A stretch of DNA of 64,000 nt, taken from positions 13,890,501 to 13,954,500 of the forward strand of contig JAKSXM010000007.1 of assembly GCA_022575985.1 (NCBI GenBank). Reading direction: 5' to 3'. Below are positions 24,997-37,500 of the stretch, piece after piece. Every line of letters begins with the position of its first letter. Position 1 is the first letter of the stretch. The notes beneath the pieces were generated by a model. That model did no database searches, was not told the origin of the DNA, and saw nothing but the letters and a program-made list of their open reading frames with translations. Origin of the DNA: Anagrus nilaparvatae. Its lineage: Eukaryota; Arthropoda; Insecta; Hymenoptera; Mymaridae. The position numbers were made by a program, and so were the translations under genes.

Positions 24997-27538
24997 TATA
25001 TGACGCATTATTTTTTTTTTACTACTTAATTCGGACAGAAAACTGAAAAAAAAAAATTTGAAAGGACATCGATATGACCCATGTTTTCTGGTAGTTTGAA
25101 CCTTCAGAAAACCGAAAAAAATCGTGAACAAGAAATCGGAGATAGGTGCCAAAAAGATTTTTCCACTTTTATGTCAAAAACTGCCTTTTTTCGTAACTGA
25201 GCTACCCGATTTTCGAAAATTTTTATTTTAGGGGGTTTTCACGGTATTTTTCGGGATTTTTGTTTACAACAAGTTAAAACAAGTTCAAAACTAATAGAAA
25301 AAAGGTTTTAGCATCGGTTTTTAGCAATATTTTGACATTTATGAGCTAGAAAACCTGTTTTTATTTTTTGCTTTTTTTCAAATTTGGTTTTATTACTTTT
25401 TCATGCATCTTAGGCTGTTCTTAATCCATGTAAGAGTTAAAATGGTAAATATTGATAATTTTTAGTCCAAATTGATTGTTACATACCATTAAGATGCCCT
25501 AAAATAATTATTTTAATGCGCTACAATGATAGAACCCGAGAGTCCCAATTTTTTAATTCTTGTTAAAATGAAGTAATTATACTTTTCTATCTTAAATATC
25601 TTGTCTATTTTATTTTTATCTAATAAAATATATTTTTCCAAGCAAATAAAACTCCATTAATTATTACATGCCCAAATATTTTTCATTTTTACACGTTTAT
25701 AACCAATTTTTTCAATTTTATACAATACGTAATTTTTGACTTATTATACATATTTTCAAGCTGTAAAATTAATTTAACAAGGGGAGTTCGATACATTAGG
25801 AACACAAATTACATGAAATGGTTATGAATGAGTTTATTATGTTGAAAAAATGCCGACTACCCTCTGTTCATTCCAATGGGCTTTCTGAGCCTAGAAACGC
25901 AGGGCTCAATGAAATAGGGTTTTTTGGTAATATTCAATGAAACGCTAAAACCTCGCAAGTTTACCAAAACTCTTCTAGTTGGTCTCATTTTTTTGGTGTA
26001 AATGTCACCTTTTCAACGCCGTAAACCGCGATTTTTCATCTTTAATTTTTTTATTAATGTAGCCAATTAACCAAATGGCCATTTTTGGCTAAAAATGACC
26101 AATTTTTAAACTGCTGCCAAATTTGTAATTTTTGACGAAATTGGGTTTTATAAGTCTCAAAATATTTCCGCAAGCTTCAAGTTTCCAAAAATATTTTACT
26201 CGTCTCATTTCCTTGAGTCGTTTTTAAGATACGGTTCTTCAAAGTTAACATTAAAAATTATCTTTTTATGAAACCATAAAATTGGTACTCTGACTTCAAA
26301 TTATCATATCTGATTAAAAAATAATTGAAAAAAGTAGAGCAAAGAATTTTTGGAAATTTGAAGCTTGAGGAAATATTTTGAGACTTATAAAACCCAATTT
26401 CGTCAAAAATTACAAATTTGGCAGCAATTTGAAAATTGGTCATTTTTAGCCAAAAATGGCCATTTGGTTAATTGGCTACATTAATAAAAAAATTAATGAT
26501 GAAAAATCGCGGTTTACGGCGTTGAAAAGGTGACATTTACACCAAAAAAATGAGACCAACTAGAAGAGTTTTGGTAAACTTGCGAGGTTTTAGCGTTTCA
26601 TTGAATATTACCAAAAAACCCTATTTCATTGAGCCCTGCGTTTCTAGGCTCAGAAAGCCCATTGGAATGAACAGAGGGTAGTCGGCATTTTTTCAACATA
26701 ATAAACTCATTCATAACCATTTGATGTAATTTGTGTTCCTAATGTATCGAACTCCCCTTGTTAAATTAATTTTACAGCTTGAAAATATGTATAATAAGTC
26801 AAAAATTACGTATTGTATAAAATTGAAAAAATTGGTTATAAACGTGTAAAAATGAAAAATATTTGGGCATATAATAATTAATGGAGTTTTATTTGCTTGG
26901 AAAAATATATTTTATTAGATAAAAATAAAATAGACAAGATATTTAAGATAGAAAAGTATAATTACTTCATTTTAACAAGAATTAAAAAATTGGGACTCTC
27001 GGGTTCTATCATTGTAGCGCATTAAAATAATTATTTTAGGGCATCTTAATGGTATGTAACAATCAATTTGGACTAAAAATTATCAATATTTACCATTTTA
27101 ACTCTTACATGGATTAAGAACAGCCTAAGATGCATGAAAAAGTAATAAAACCAAATTTGAAAAAAAGCAAAAAATAAAAACAGGTTTTCTAGCTCATAAA
27201 TGTCAAAATAGCTAAAAACCGATGCTAAAACCTTTTTTCTATTAGTTTTGAACTTGTTTTAACTTGTTTTAAACAAAAATCCCGAAAAATACCGTGAAAA
27301 CCCCCTAAAATAAAAATTTTCGAAAATCGGGTAGCTCAGTTACGAAAAAAGGCAGTTTTTGACATAAAAGTGGAAAAATCTTTTTGGCACCTATCTCCGA
27401 TTTCTTGTTCACGATTTTTTTCGGTTTTCTGAAGGTTCAAACTACCAGAAAACACGGGTCATATCGATGTCCTTTCAAATTTTTTTTTTTCAGTTTTTTG
27501 TCCGAATTAAGTAGTAAAAAAAAATAATGCGTCATATA
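24997..27538. repeat. 2.54-kb palindrome P3 (nested foldback element)
   Basis: The left end TATATGACGCATTATTTTTT mirrors the right end at 27519-27538. Two arms of about 1.2 kb (to about 26203, and from about 26336) are almost identical in reverse complement and flank a loop of roughly 130 bp. The outer segment has GGACATCGATATGACCC, CCTTCAGAAAACCGAAAAAA and TAGGTGCCAAAAAGATTTTT, as in P2. At 25777-26762 the inner part forms a palindrome of its own beginning AACAAGGGGAGTTCGATACA, homologous to P4. The few mismatches between arms suggest recent formation or gene conversion. No ORF spans an arm. A transcript would be a very long double-stranded hairpin. Confidence 0.93.
25777..26762. repeat. Inner palindromic module of P3, homologous to P4
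   Basis: Bounded by AACAAGGGGAGTTC and GAACTCCCCTTGTT and flanked by TTAA-like sequence. It shares with P4 the CCGACTACCCTC, GCCCTGCGTTTCTAGGC-like, GTTTACGGCGT and CCAAATTTGTAATTT blocks in the same order. Treating it as a separate unit is supported by P4 existing without the outer P2-like ends. Confidence 0.8.
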
Positions 27539-28079
27539 CTATTAAGGATGTTAATACTAATTTTATATTCATGTAGGAGTAGGTAAGTAAACATAATTTT
27601 ATATAGGTCAAAAACTTTTATATTCCAACTGATTCATTTTTTAACATATTTATTTTTCAATATATTGTTTATAAAAAATTTTCTCGCAAACGAAATGATT
27701 TTCAAAAGGTGTATAAGAACCGAAGCGATTGAAAAAACTAAATTTTACAAATTATAATTACTAAAATATTACGTCTTATTTAACTAAGTTACTTTATTTT
27801 AATAAATTTCCTTTGTCTATAATCAAATTAATTCTAACAGTTAAAAGTCTTTTTAAATGTTTCTGTGACTCCTTGTTCCTTGAACAATAATTAACAAAAT
27901 TTTTTTCGGTTCATAAAATTATATTATCAAGTAATTATAATAGAAATGGTATTTATTGTCAAAGTACTGCATTATGGATATAATAAAAAATTTTCGTCAT
28001 TGTATGCTAAAACATTTTGCCATTTTCTTTTATATGTTTTCACGTTTAAAAAATCTGTGCTAAACATTATACTCCAGAC

Positions 28080-28335
28080 ATAAATAGTGGCAACCACCAG
28101 ATTTAGTCTTAAATAGGTTTTTTGGGTCGCTGATCATGAATTTTGGAGTCATTTGGTAAAGAAATTAGGGCTTCGACCTTAAATAAGCAATAACTGCCAC
28201 CAAAATCAGGTTCTTTTAATATTTTCGCTCTTTGAGTGCCCAGATTTGGCATCTAGGATTTTTTGAGTTACTGATCAAGAATTTCAAGGATGTTTTTCTG
28301 AAAAATTAATATTTCACCCTTAAATTACCAAAAAC
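28080..28335 (+). repeat. Dispersed repeat family member, two related subunits
   Basis: GGTTTTTTGGGTCGCTGATC then GAATTTTGGAGTCATTT, followed about 140 bp later by a diverged second copy (GGATTTTTTGAGTTACTGAT, AAGAATTTCAAGG). Related to 6300-6420 and 55010-55120. Confidence 0.6.
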
Positions 28336-29926
28336 TAATGAATCATGCGCAATATTTTATTTATGTCTCAATGTAACCTAAAATTTCTATAATAAGAATC
28401 TTTCTCGCAAACAAAATGATTTTGTGAAGATATATAACAACAAAAATAACCAATAAATATTTGATCCTCGATATATTATTTTCGTATCAGCCACTTAACA
28501 TTGTAACATATGCATTATTATTGCTATCATAATCCTTTTGTATAATTAGAATTAACACTGTCAGTCACGTTCCTCATCAACTTTATTAGTAACATTTAAT
28601 GAATTTAATGATAACGATCAATAACGGAATAGCAATATAGCAATATTTCATTAAAAAAAAAAATTAATTTTTATCGACGTTTCGTTTGCCTTTATCAACC
28701 CTAATTAAGAAAAATTAACTTATTTTTTAAATCATAACTAAGTATGGCTTTTATTTTTATTATGTTGTGAATTAAATTGGAAAAAATTCTACTAGATCGA
28801 ATTTTCACACATTACCTCTTTTAACTCTAAATTTTAATCTACCCTTTTCGTTGATATTTTTTAATCATAATTGTATTCTAGACAATCTAAAATTTAATTT
28901 CAACTCTGTAAATCCTGTTTTAATGTTTACCACAATTTATGCTAAAATACACTATGAATAAAATCTTTACTATACTTGATAATCCAACAAACTTAAAAAT
29001 TAAATTTGTGACTAAACTGACAATAATTTGTTTAACAAAAAAATTAAAGTACAAAAACAGTAATAAAAATGAAATTATTTAATGAATTAAATACACAATC
29101 TTGATGACATCCTCATATTTTCTAGTTAATAATTTTACGAATCTATCAATTAGCGTTGTCTCATAGCAGACACATATCCAGAGTATATCTTGTTGAAAAA
29201 AATTCCATAATTTAAAAATGGAATTATGAAAAGACACATTGTCTCAACTGGTCTTACTATTTTTATAACTGTAGCTAAAACTAAAGCACTGTTTCTAAAA
29301 ATATTTAGATTATATTTTAAAGGGATTAAACAAAAATTTCCCAGAAACTATCTTGCATGACGCACAAGAATGCACTAATGAGACCTAAAACTGTTAACAA
29401 ATAACACGAAAACTTTTTTAATTTATAAAATATGCAATATTTATATGCTGATAGACAAAATTCACATTCTAAACTTATTTTCAAGTTTTTAACTCAGATT
29501 AATAAACTTAATATAATATTTTTAAAAATAAAAATGGAAATATTTGTACGTACTAGAAATTACATCTTATCGTTAGTAAATTCCAGCCAAAAAATATTTC
29601 AAATAACATATGCGTCTTAAAGTAGTAGTTTATTATTTGTGTTTATAAAAATACTGTTATAACTGCCTGTTTCTGTATAAAATTTTCTATTTATGTATAC
29701 AAACCTTATGAATTTTATTTTTAAAGTATTCGGAGCATTACATAAGCCAAAATGCAATGTTATTCTAAATTTGCATATTTATACGAAAACATTTACAAAT
29801 ACGCATATATTAAAAACACATATGTTAATACTGTATTTTGTGTGGTAAATATTTAGCATATTTTTAAAACAAAATATTTGTTGATAGTTTGAAGGTACAT
29901 TGTTAAATTATAAATTTTTCAAAGTC
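28336..29926. other. AT-rich non-coding region
   Basis: No gene or repeat recognised. Confidence 0.5.
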
Positions 29927-29927
29927 A

Positions 29928-30174
29928 GCAGTTATTAAAAAGTTACTTGAATTTTTGGTTATTCGGTGAAATCAGGGAGAAATTGATTGTCAAACAAAAT
30001 ATAAGATTTTCAAAATTATAGCTCATTTAAAATGCAAGGGCTTTTATGAAGTTCATTTCCTGTCCCATAAAAAACCATATGTTCAGAAGTTATTAAATTT
30101 TAAAAAGCTTATTTTTTTGCTAAATTGCACATAATTTCAAAGAAAATCCATAAGTAACTTTTTAAAATAACTGC
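29928..30174. mobile_element. MITE-like element, GCAGTTATTTTAAAAAGTTAC ends
   Basis: The left end GCAGTTATTAAAAAGTTACT is matched by the reverse complement of AAGTAACTTTTTAAAATAAC at the right. A second member of the family is at about 35877-36160. The body is about 250 bp and non-coding. Confidence 0.65.
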
Positions 30175-31689
30175 CAGGCTAATAACTACAACTTTTTTAA
30201 ATTAATTATTAGAAAATTTCCTCTATATAATCTTTTATTTCCGTATTAAAAAAAAATGAAATTATAAAAGATCAAAGTTTAACTAAAAGCTATTAATATT
30301 ACTTATAAAATAAAATTAATGAAAAAGGGAAATTTAATATTCGAGGATTTAAAAATTAAATAAAAGGAAAGATATTTAATGCATAAAATAATAATCATAT
30401 TAATTTCAAATTTTTCAGTCGAATAAAAAATTTTTAAAATCTCATTGACAGAAAATATATATATAACAATCATTTACAAAAGTATATATACGCAGATTAA
30501 ATAATAAAAAAAGAAGCGGTGGGGTACTTGTTCTGACTTTGACTGATAACTCATATTGAATGACATATTTTACGTACATTAAAAAATATAGAGCATAATC
30601 TATGAACAATTATTAATTGAACTTGATGTACCAGTAATTTATCTTTCTATATTGGACTTTAAAATTCGTTTATCAATGGGCTTTTGACATTTGGTTTTAT
30701 GATTCAGAAATTTTTTTTATTTTTTCATATTTCAAGTTTTTTTTTTATGCTATACTATATTCTCGTAGTTGAAGCAAAATCCGATTTTCCAACTGAATAC
30801 ATGAAATACTGCATTTCTGTTAATCGAATGATAGGTCTAAAGAGTTATATAATAAAAAAAATAAATAAATAAAAATAAACGTGGGTTTATTATATTTTTA
30901 TGAAAGAGACGACCGAATAAGAGTTGACTTTCATATATATAGCGTATCTATCGATCATAATTTATTTTTTACTATATAAAAGCGTAGTCTTCCGGATATT
31001 GGCGCGTGTTGCAGTTATATTTTTCAAGCTTTTTTTTTTTGAAAATTATTTTTGAAATAGACAACCAAAAATGATTAATCATAAAAAAGGAAGCTTCGGT
31101 TGTTGAGGTAGATATTAGAGTTTTGATCTTTATTCTGTTGAAATTTTCTAAGATAAATTAAAAATTTTACGATTTTTTAATACGCAAGTATATTTATAGT
31201 ATGTAGAAGTGAAATTTTTTTTGGCGAATTTAGACAACTTCTGTAATTAAATGCTTTTGCGCTGCCAGATAAACGTCAAACAACAGACCTCTGAATTATT
31301 TTATACCTTCTATACTTTGATTTCCAAACTTCGTTAATTTAAAAAAATGTTCACTAAATTTCAAAAACCTAAGAGGCTTATAAGCACAATATGTTTAATC
31401 AGAAAGTATGTAGATAATTTTTTTAATAAAAGAGACCAATTCCCTTTGAGTTATTCTGGAGGCCATGTCTCCCGATCAGGATGATTTTTTCACCACTTTT
31501 ATATCTTCATAAAATATGTTTTTTGGAAAATTTTCAGCCTTCTAAGTGCTTAGGAAGCCGACTTATACATAAAAGAAGCTTTTTAGATTTCTTCGAATTT
31601 TTTTAATTTTTTTTTATTTTTGTAAATATAAATTTTAAAAATTCACTAGATGGTTAAAATAATATATTACGGTCCTAGGCCAGAAAAAT
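30175..31689. other. AT-rich region, no supported gene
   Basis: Contains a TATATAAAAG motif at 30973-30982 and a 62-codon open frame at 30684-30872. Neither could be linked to a gene. Confidence 0.45.
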
Positions 31690-31769
31690 AAAGAATGGCC
31701 CAAATCGCACGTAAATTACCTTCCGAGGCGAAGCCGAGGATGGTAAACTGCGATTTGTGTCATTCTTTG
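31690..31769. repeat. 80-bp hairpin repeat
   Basis: The left arm AAAGAATGGCCCAAATCGCA continues to 31720; the right arm TGCGATTTGTGTCATTCTTT is its imperfect reverse complement. They are separated by a loop with CCGAGG-CGAAG-CCGAGG. One arm recurs inverted at 13481-13512, so this is a dispersed repeat, probably part of a larger decayed element. Confidence 0.65.
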
Positions 31770-32837
31770 TTTATGGCCGATGATTGTACAAAATTTTTCT
31801 GCGACTGTGGCGAGAAAATACGTACTTTCGGGCCGCATTACAGAAAAAAATAGTACCAAAATATAAAAATTTCCCGCAACGACATGGTATCCAGAATTAC
31901 TCCTTTCTAAATAAATAATTAGTTTTAAATATACCAACAGCGCTTGCAAAATCATTCGGATGCGCGTACTTTTGACTTTTTTGACGAACTTTTGATACAC
32001 ACTTGACGCTCAGTTATTGTGATTCAAGCCTTAGCAAAAACACTCAATAAACTGGAAATCAATTGTTAATAGTCTATATTGTGTAAACGTATTTTAAACA
32101 TGATTAAATTTAAAAAACACGTACAAATATTATATAAAAATGAAACCTAAATTTTTATTTCTAATAAAAAAAGTGATAATTTGAAATATAAAAAAAAAAA
32201 TTATGGAATATAAGAAGAAAATTTTTATGAAATATCAAATTACTAATACTACATATACGTGGTTTAGTTTGAAAAGTAAAGAATATAAGCAGAAAAAAAA
32301 AATAGAATAAAAAGGATTTTTCATCCAATTTTCTTTTCAAAAAAATATAAAAAAATAAAAAAAGAAGAGGATGAAGAATAAGTTTATGAAGTATAAAACC
32401 AGACTAATAATTCAATCAGTGCGAAATCTTTTGAATTCGAATTTCATATAGATATTAAATAAAATATAAATCTTATTTCTAGTAATTAGATATTTTCTAT
32501 TTAATCTATGATTTAAAAAATTAAATGTGTTATGTGAGTGAATTGATTTTGAATCCTAGTTAGTTCAAATTTATCGAAAACGTTTATTTAGTAAATATTA
32601 AAGTTGCACATTTTTCTCTTCACTAGCTCTATTGATCAGATTTTAAGGGTACACTGAAGTCTTATGTCAACTTTTGAATTTGGTCAGGTTTCGAAAAAAG
32701 ATTTAGAAAGGATTTATTGTCTGGTAAATAAAAAAAAATAAAATAAAATTTGAAGAAATTGTTAGTAATTGAATTTGCTGAATTCTACGAAATTGTTAGT
32801 AATTTTTATGTGTTCTCAAATTATTTTGCCTAATTTT

Positions 32838-32990
32838 TAACATGGAACATGTTCATAGGCAGTGGCCTATGAATAAGATCAAAAATACAGGGAGGGAGGG
32901 GTGGAAAATTAAAATTTTTAGTCATAAATTGATGTTTTTAGGAGTAAGGATCAAGTGGACAATTCCATTTTTGGTACTACTTAAAAAAGT
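32838..32990 (+). repeat. Dispersed repeat with ACATGGAACATG end
   Basis: AACATGGAACATGTTCAT followed by GGGAGGGAGGGG. It is the same family as 18950-19090 (minus strand) and 37375-37500. Confidence 0.6.
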
Positions 32991-33906
32991 TTCAATCTGA
33001 GGACTTATATTTATTCGGGTGTATGAAATAATTAGATACTATAAGTTTAAACTGTTATAGGACAACAAGTCTTTTTTAAAAGCTAATTCTTTTTGAATTA
33101 ATGTTTACATCTACTACTAAATATTAACTAATCAAAATTTTTTACTTGAGTACAAGCAAATATTGGTTTTTTAATCAATTTTGGCTACTTAATTCATATT
33201 TGTTTTATTTAAGTGAGTGTTAAGTTAAAATTAGTATAAAAGAAAAGTACCTAAATTTAATAAACTAGACCAAAAAAATGAAAATTAAAAAATTTTGATT
33301 TAAATTAAAAAATAATTTTTATAAAAATTCAATAATTTTTTATTAATTTTCTTTGATAAATATCGATACTGAAAGTTTAAATTTGATAAAGTGCACTTGA
33401 ACGTCTATCATACATAAACTAAACTATAAATTCTTTTCTTTTTCGTTTGTTTGCCACACCAAATTAAATTACGAATGTGAAGCTTGTTATCGGTATTCTC
33501 TTGATTCTCACATATATATATCTCATCACAAATACTTAGCTACCTATCTATATAGTCACACTCGATACACAATAAATACTGCACTGTGTACATAATTTCT
33601 TTGATCTTTCAATGAACAAAAAAAAATACTCACATATTTTTCTAAATAAAAAAAGAACTGATAAAAAATTATATATGATGACACTTTAAAGACAGAAACA
33701 GAACTCGAACACGCCCCAGGAAAATTTTCATTTTTTTTTTCATGAAGGAAACAGGACACAAAAATAGAAGAAAATATATATTGATGAAATGAAAACTGCT
33801 ATACATTAACCACTACTGTACCCAACTTATTTTTTTGTCACGTGCAGACTATATAAAAAATTTTTTTTATGCATTATTTTAAATTTATTCTTATTTTTTA
33901 TTACAG

Positions 33907-33964
33907 GTGTACATACATTAAAGAAATAAAGGATTTTGACCTAAATATCACAATGAAATACAAG
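33907..33964 (+). CDS. Candidate short first coding exon (ATG exon)
   Basis: A pyrimidine-rich tract ending TTTTTTATTACAG (acceptor, 33894-33906) is followed by 58 nt and then AAG|GTGAGT, a strong donor (33965-33970). The 58-nt segment contains ACAATGAAATACAAG. The ATG at 33953 has A at -3 and gives MKYK, ending in phase 0. This looks like an exon carrying the end of a 5' UTR and the start codon, followed by a long intron. No downstream exon could be found in the window; a possible recursive splice site at 47068 lies on the same strand. The gene is not identified. Chance pairing of splice sites is possible. Confidence 0.4.
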
Positions 33965-33970
33965 GTGAGT

Positions 33971-35876
33971 TTTGAATTATTTTTATACACACACACAGAC
34001 ACATTCAAATATCATTTTGATATTTTGACTGCATTCGATAAAAATATTTTATCTAAAAAATAAATATATCTGCATTTTTATTCTTTTCTTAAGAAATTCG
34101 AACGTCAAATTATGCAAGTATCTTTTCAGCATTTTAAAAAATAAAAAAAACCTTTTCCGCGGGCAAAAAAAAATTTTTTTTTTGCCTATGCGCGCACGAT
34201 TTTCTTTTATTTTATTTTTCTTTCTTATATATACACGTATTTTTACATTTTTTTTATTTTACTATTCTTTATATATCGTTGTCTCTCAACATCCTGCAGC
34301 ATACTGTATAATATAAGGGTGTATTTTTTTTTTACTTTTTCTTTGAATTGAGAATTAATGATACCCTTTATTTTTTTTTCTCCTTACACAAAATTTATAT
34401 ATATAAAAAAAAATACTTTAAAAAATAACAATAAAATTTTTTTTTTTACTCTTCATTAAATTTTTTTTTTTTTTTTGTTAAAATACATACTTTATTATTT
34501 ATAAACAGAAAAACTAAACTTAAGATACATACAAAAAAAGTAAAAAAAAAAAGGTACAAGTTTAAAAAGTTGTAAAGTTCGTTTGATGTATCGAAGTCAG
34601 CAATCTGAAAAGTTCACTTTAGAAGTAAGAAAAAAAAGGTATATATAAGAAAATAGCGAAGAAATTTATTAGCTGCTAAGTTATATATACTTTTTTTATA
34701 TAAAGTTAATCTTTTTTTTTTCTAAAAAGGTAAAAAAAAAAGTTGATAAAAAAAAAAGGGTCTATAGATAAATTTAAAGATATTACTTTTAATATAAAAC
34801 ATATTACATTATTTAATTGAATCCGAAGAAGCGTTAAACCGTATATAATTTTATAATTTTAAGTAGTATAAGGCTGGGTATGGTAAGACTTTCTCTTGTA
34901 TTTTGTACACTTTTTTATATATGATTCATTAATGTAATAACTTTTAAACTTTTTTGAGGAAAAAAAATTACGTACATTTCTTGTGGGTAACCAGGTGTGT
35001 AAAGGATTTAAAAAATACAAACAATGAATATATATATAGCAATCGAAACCAGCCGGGTCTTTTATGAAACAGATTGTGGTTTATATATATTTGTACTAAC
35101 TAAAAAACATTTTATTGTACTTTACGTCACGATTAAAGTATTAAACGCGCTTTTATACAAATTTCGAGTATTTTTAGACGAAATTTTTTTAATTTTTTAT
35201 ATTTTAGTCTATAAATGATAATTTATCTCAAATATTATTTTTAATTTGAATTTTTTAAAAATATTATTAATTGTTTTTAGTCATATATTTTAAAATATAT
35301 TTACTAAAATTTCACCACTTTATTTTCTCTTTCTCTCTCTAATATCACCACAATTTTATTTTTTAGACATTTTATAATGTTTTCCTTTATACGCGTCACC
35401 TTTGTCTGTGAAACTGCAAACGGCGTTGTGGTTTTCAATAATATATTTTTACTATGTGACTAAAACATAGAATTTCGAATTGTGGATAAATAATATTAAA
35501 TTTTGTTTTATTTTATTTTATTTATTTTATTTTTTTATTTTAAAGAGAAAGAGAAATTTGTACATTTATTTGTTAAATTTGTTTTAATTTTTGAGGTAAG
35601 AGAATATAAAATATTTATTTAGCGTTTATGTTTAAATTACGAAAAGTTTGTAAAATATGTTAAGTGTATAGATTTTCAAGTTTGTATTTAAATCTTTCAT
35701 TACAAAAAAATATTAATTTTCAGCTAGTACCGCTATTAGTATATCAGTATTAAAAACCATTTTAGACTTAAATATATAAGTAAGTGATTTATTATAAAAT
35801 ATGTTTGCAGATATTTGCAAGTTTTTTTCTTAAATTATTAAACAAAACAAACTTATTAAAATATGTACATTAGTTT
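33971..35876. other. AT-rich, possibly intronic
   Basis: Long T and A runs, no further exon recognised. If the exon at 33907 is real this would be its intron. Confidence 0.4.
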
Positions 35877-36160
35877 GGAAGTTATTTTAAAAAGTTACAT
35901 AGGTTTTCAATTACTGAGTAAAATTAGGAGTAATTTGCTATAGCTTATTTAATCACTCCTAATCATTGCCACCGAGTACAAGGCAATGTTACTTTCACGT
36001 AAAAGTAACATTGTTTCTTATGGAACCAAAAATTCGATCCATAGGGGTCCACATATTTGGTGAGAATAAATAATAGTGATTAAATGAGCTATTATTTTGG
36101 TTTTTGGCGCCTAACTTCACCCGGTAATCAAATAAGCAACATTTTAAAATTACTATCAGG
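35877..36160. mobile_element. MITE-like element related to 29928-30174
   Basis: AAGTTATTTTAAAAAGTTAC at the left pairs with CAACATTTTAAAATTACT at the right. Further inward, ATAGCTTATTTAATCAC pairs with GTGATTAAATGAGCTAT. A central perfect hairpin is CAATGTTACTTT-CACGTA-AAAGTAACATTG (about 35983-36012). Confidence 0.65.
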
Positions 36161-36534
36161 TTAATATACATATTTATAAGAACAATTACTAATAGTCAGA
36201 TGAAAATAATTAAGCTTTAGTTGTCACTTTTGGTTACAAAAAGTGTTCTTGCAACACTCTGCTTAAAACTTGTAAGTAATTTATTTTACTAGTTTTTAAC
36301 AACCGTTGCATTCTTAAGTCACAAAAAATATTCCAAGTATATTTCCTAATGGAACCATAATTAAATTGGGTATCAAAAAAAAAACCAAAAAAAAAAACAC
36401 TAAAATTTTGCCCCTTTTTTTGCAACCTCGCTAATTTTTTGCTAAACAGATTTTAACCAAAAACTTTACTCAACTTAAAAATACCTCTGAAACCACTTTA
36501 TTGTTAAATCAATTTTATACTCCAGTAATAATGC

Positions 36535-36620
36535 GGTATGAGGAGTCCGAAGTTCTAAGTTTATGTATTTTGTGTCGTTGAATCCAAATTTAGAGTCATA
36601 AGTAACTAGAAAAAAGGAGA
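36535..36620 (+). repeat. Weak copy of the CGCTGA dispersed repeat
   Basis: TGTCGTTGAATCCAAATTTAG resembles the ordered motifs at 6345-6375 but is more diverged. Confidence 0.35.
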
Positions 36621-37199
36621 AATCTCTTAACTCAGAAAAAACTACCCCTCTTAAGGGTAGTTTTTGGCAATATTTTGGTACTAATGATCAAATTAATGTC
36701 ATATTTTAAGAGTAATTAATAAAATATTGGGTTTATTTGATTATGTATCAAAAGTAGAATATTAGGGCAAGTGTTGGGGCTAATTATTGGAGTTGAAAAT
36801 TACCCAAAAAGTAAGAAAAAATTGAAAAAAATAGGATTTAATTTTCTTTATTTTTTTTAACCTTGTATTTACACATATTTTATCGTGTTTTAGCCTGTAT
36901 ATAATTTACTGAACCATCCAGAAAGGCTGAAACATGGTTAAAAATACCCCTATGTTAAAAAAAAATAACTAAAAAAAACGCCATTCCATTTTATTTTAAT
37001 CATATTTTTTAACTTTTGCGGTATGAAAAATGTATTTTTTTGGCATGTTTTTTTAGTATATAAGAGAGTTTAAGAGTAAAAGATGCAAGAAAAATTTTTT
37101 TTGTTGAATTATAGAAAATAAAAATGATAACAAAAATTTTGCTTAAGTTCCCTTCTGCAAAAATTAAAAAGGTTGAAAAAAGGGGCAGATTTTTCACAA

Positions 37200-37296
37200 T
37201 GTTTATCGAATATTTACAAATTTTTTAAAAATTTACTAATTTTTGGAAAATATTCTATTTTTTTTTGTTAATCTATAAGAGTTACTGTTTGCAGTG
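37200..37296 (+). mobile_element. Right-end fragment of the CACTGTAAAAAG MITE family
   Basis: TATTTACAAATTTTTT, ATTTACTAATTTTTGGAAAA and the terminus GAGTTACTGTTTGCAGTG match the right half of the complete element at 44071-44497. The left half is missing. Confidence 0.6.
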
Positions 37297-37374
37297 AAGC
37301 TCATGCATGCAAAACTTGATTGTTGGTGTATTTTATGTGTATCTTATTTCTACTCATCACCGATTTCACTTTCA

Positions 37375-37500
37375 CATGGAAAATGTTTATAGAGAGGGGC
37401 AACCCTGGAAATCTGAAAATTAAGGGAGGGGATTAAATAAGACTTAGAATATTTTCGATTTAGTAACCTAGAATACGGGTTTAGGGAATCAGAATAGTTT
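37375..37500 (+). repeat. Dispersed repeat, third copy of the 18950/32838 family
   Basis: CATGGAAAATGTTTATAGAG, GGGAGGGG, then TTAGTAACCTAGAATA and GGGAATCAGAATAGTTTG. The last blocks mirror AAATTATTCTAAGTCCCTAA at about 18955. Confidence 0.55.

Noticed and set aside
27583..27588. TAG|GTAAGT, second possible recursive splice site
   Set aside because: It has several AGs just upstream and no pyrimidine tract, and lies at the border of palindrome P3.
30684..30872. 62-codon frame whose end (MKYCISVNRMIGLKSY) vaguely recalls the N-terminus of insect odorant receptors
   Set aside because: Only one weak block, no continuation in the next 800 bp, and no donor site in a fitting place.
30973..30982. 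TATATAAAAG as a promoter
   Set aside because: The motif is common in AT-rich DNA and no transcript unit follows.
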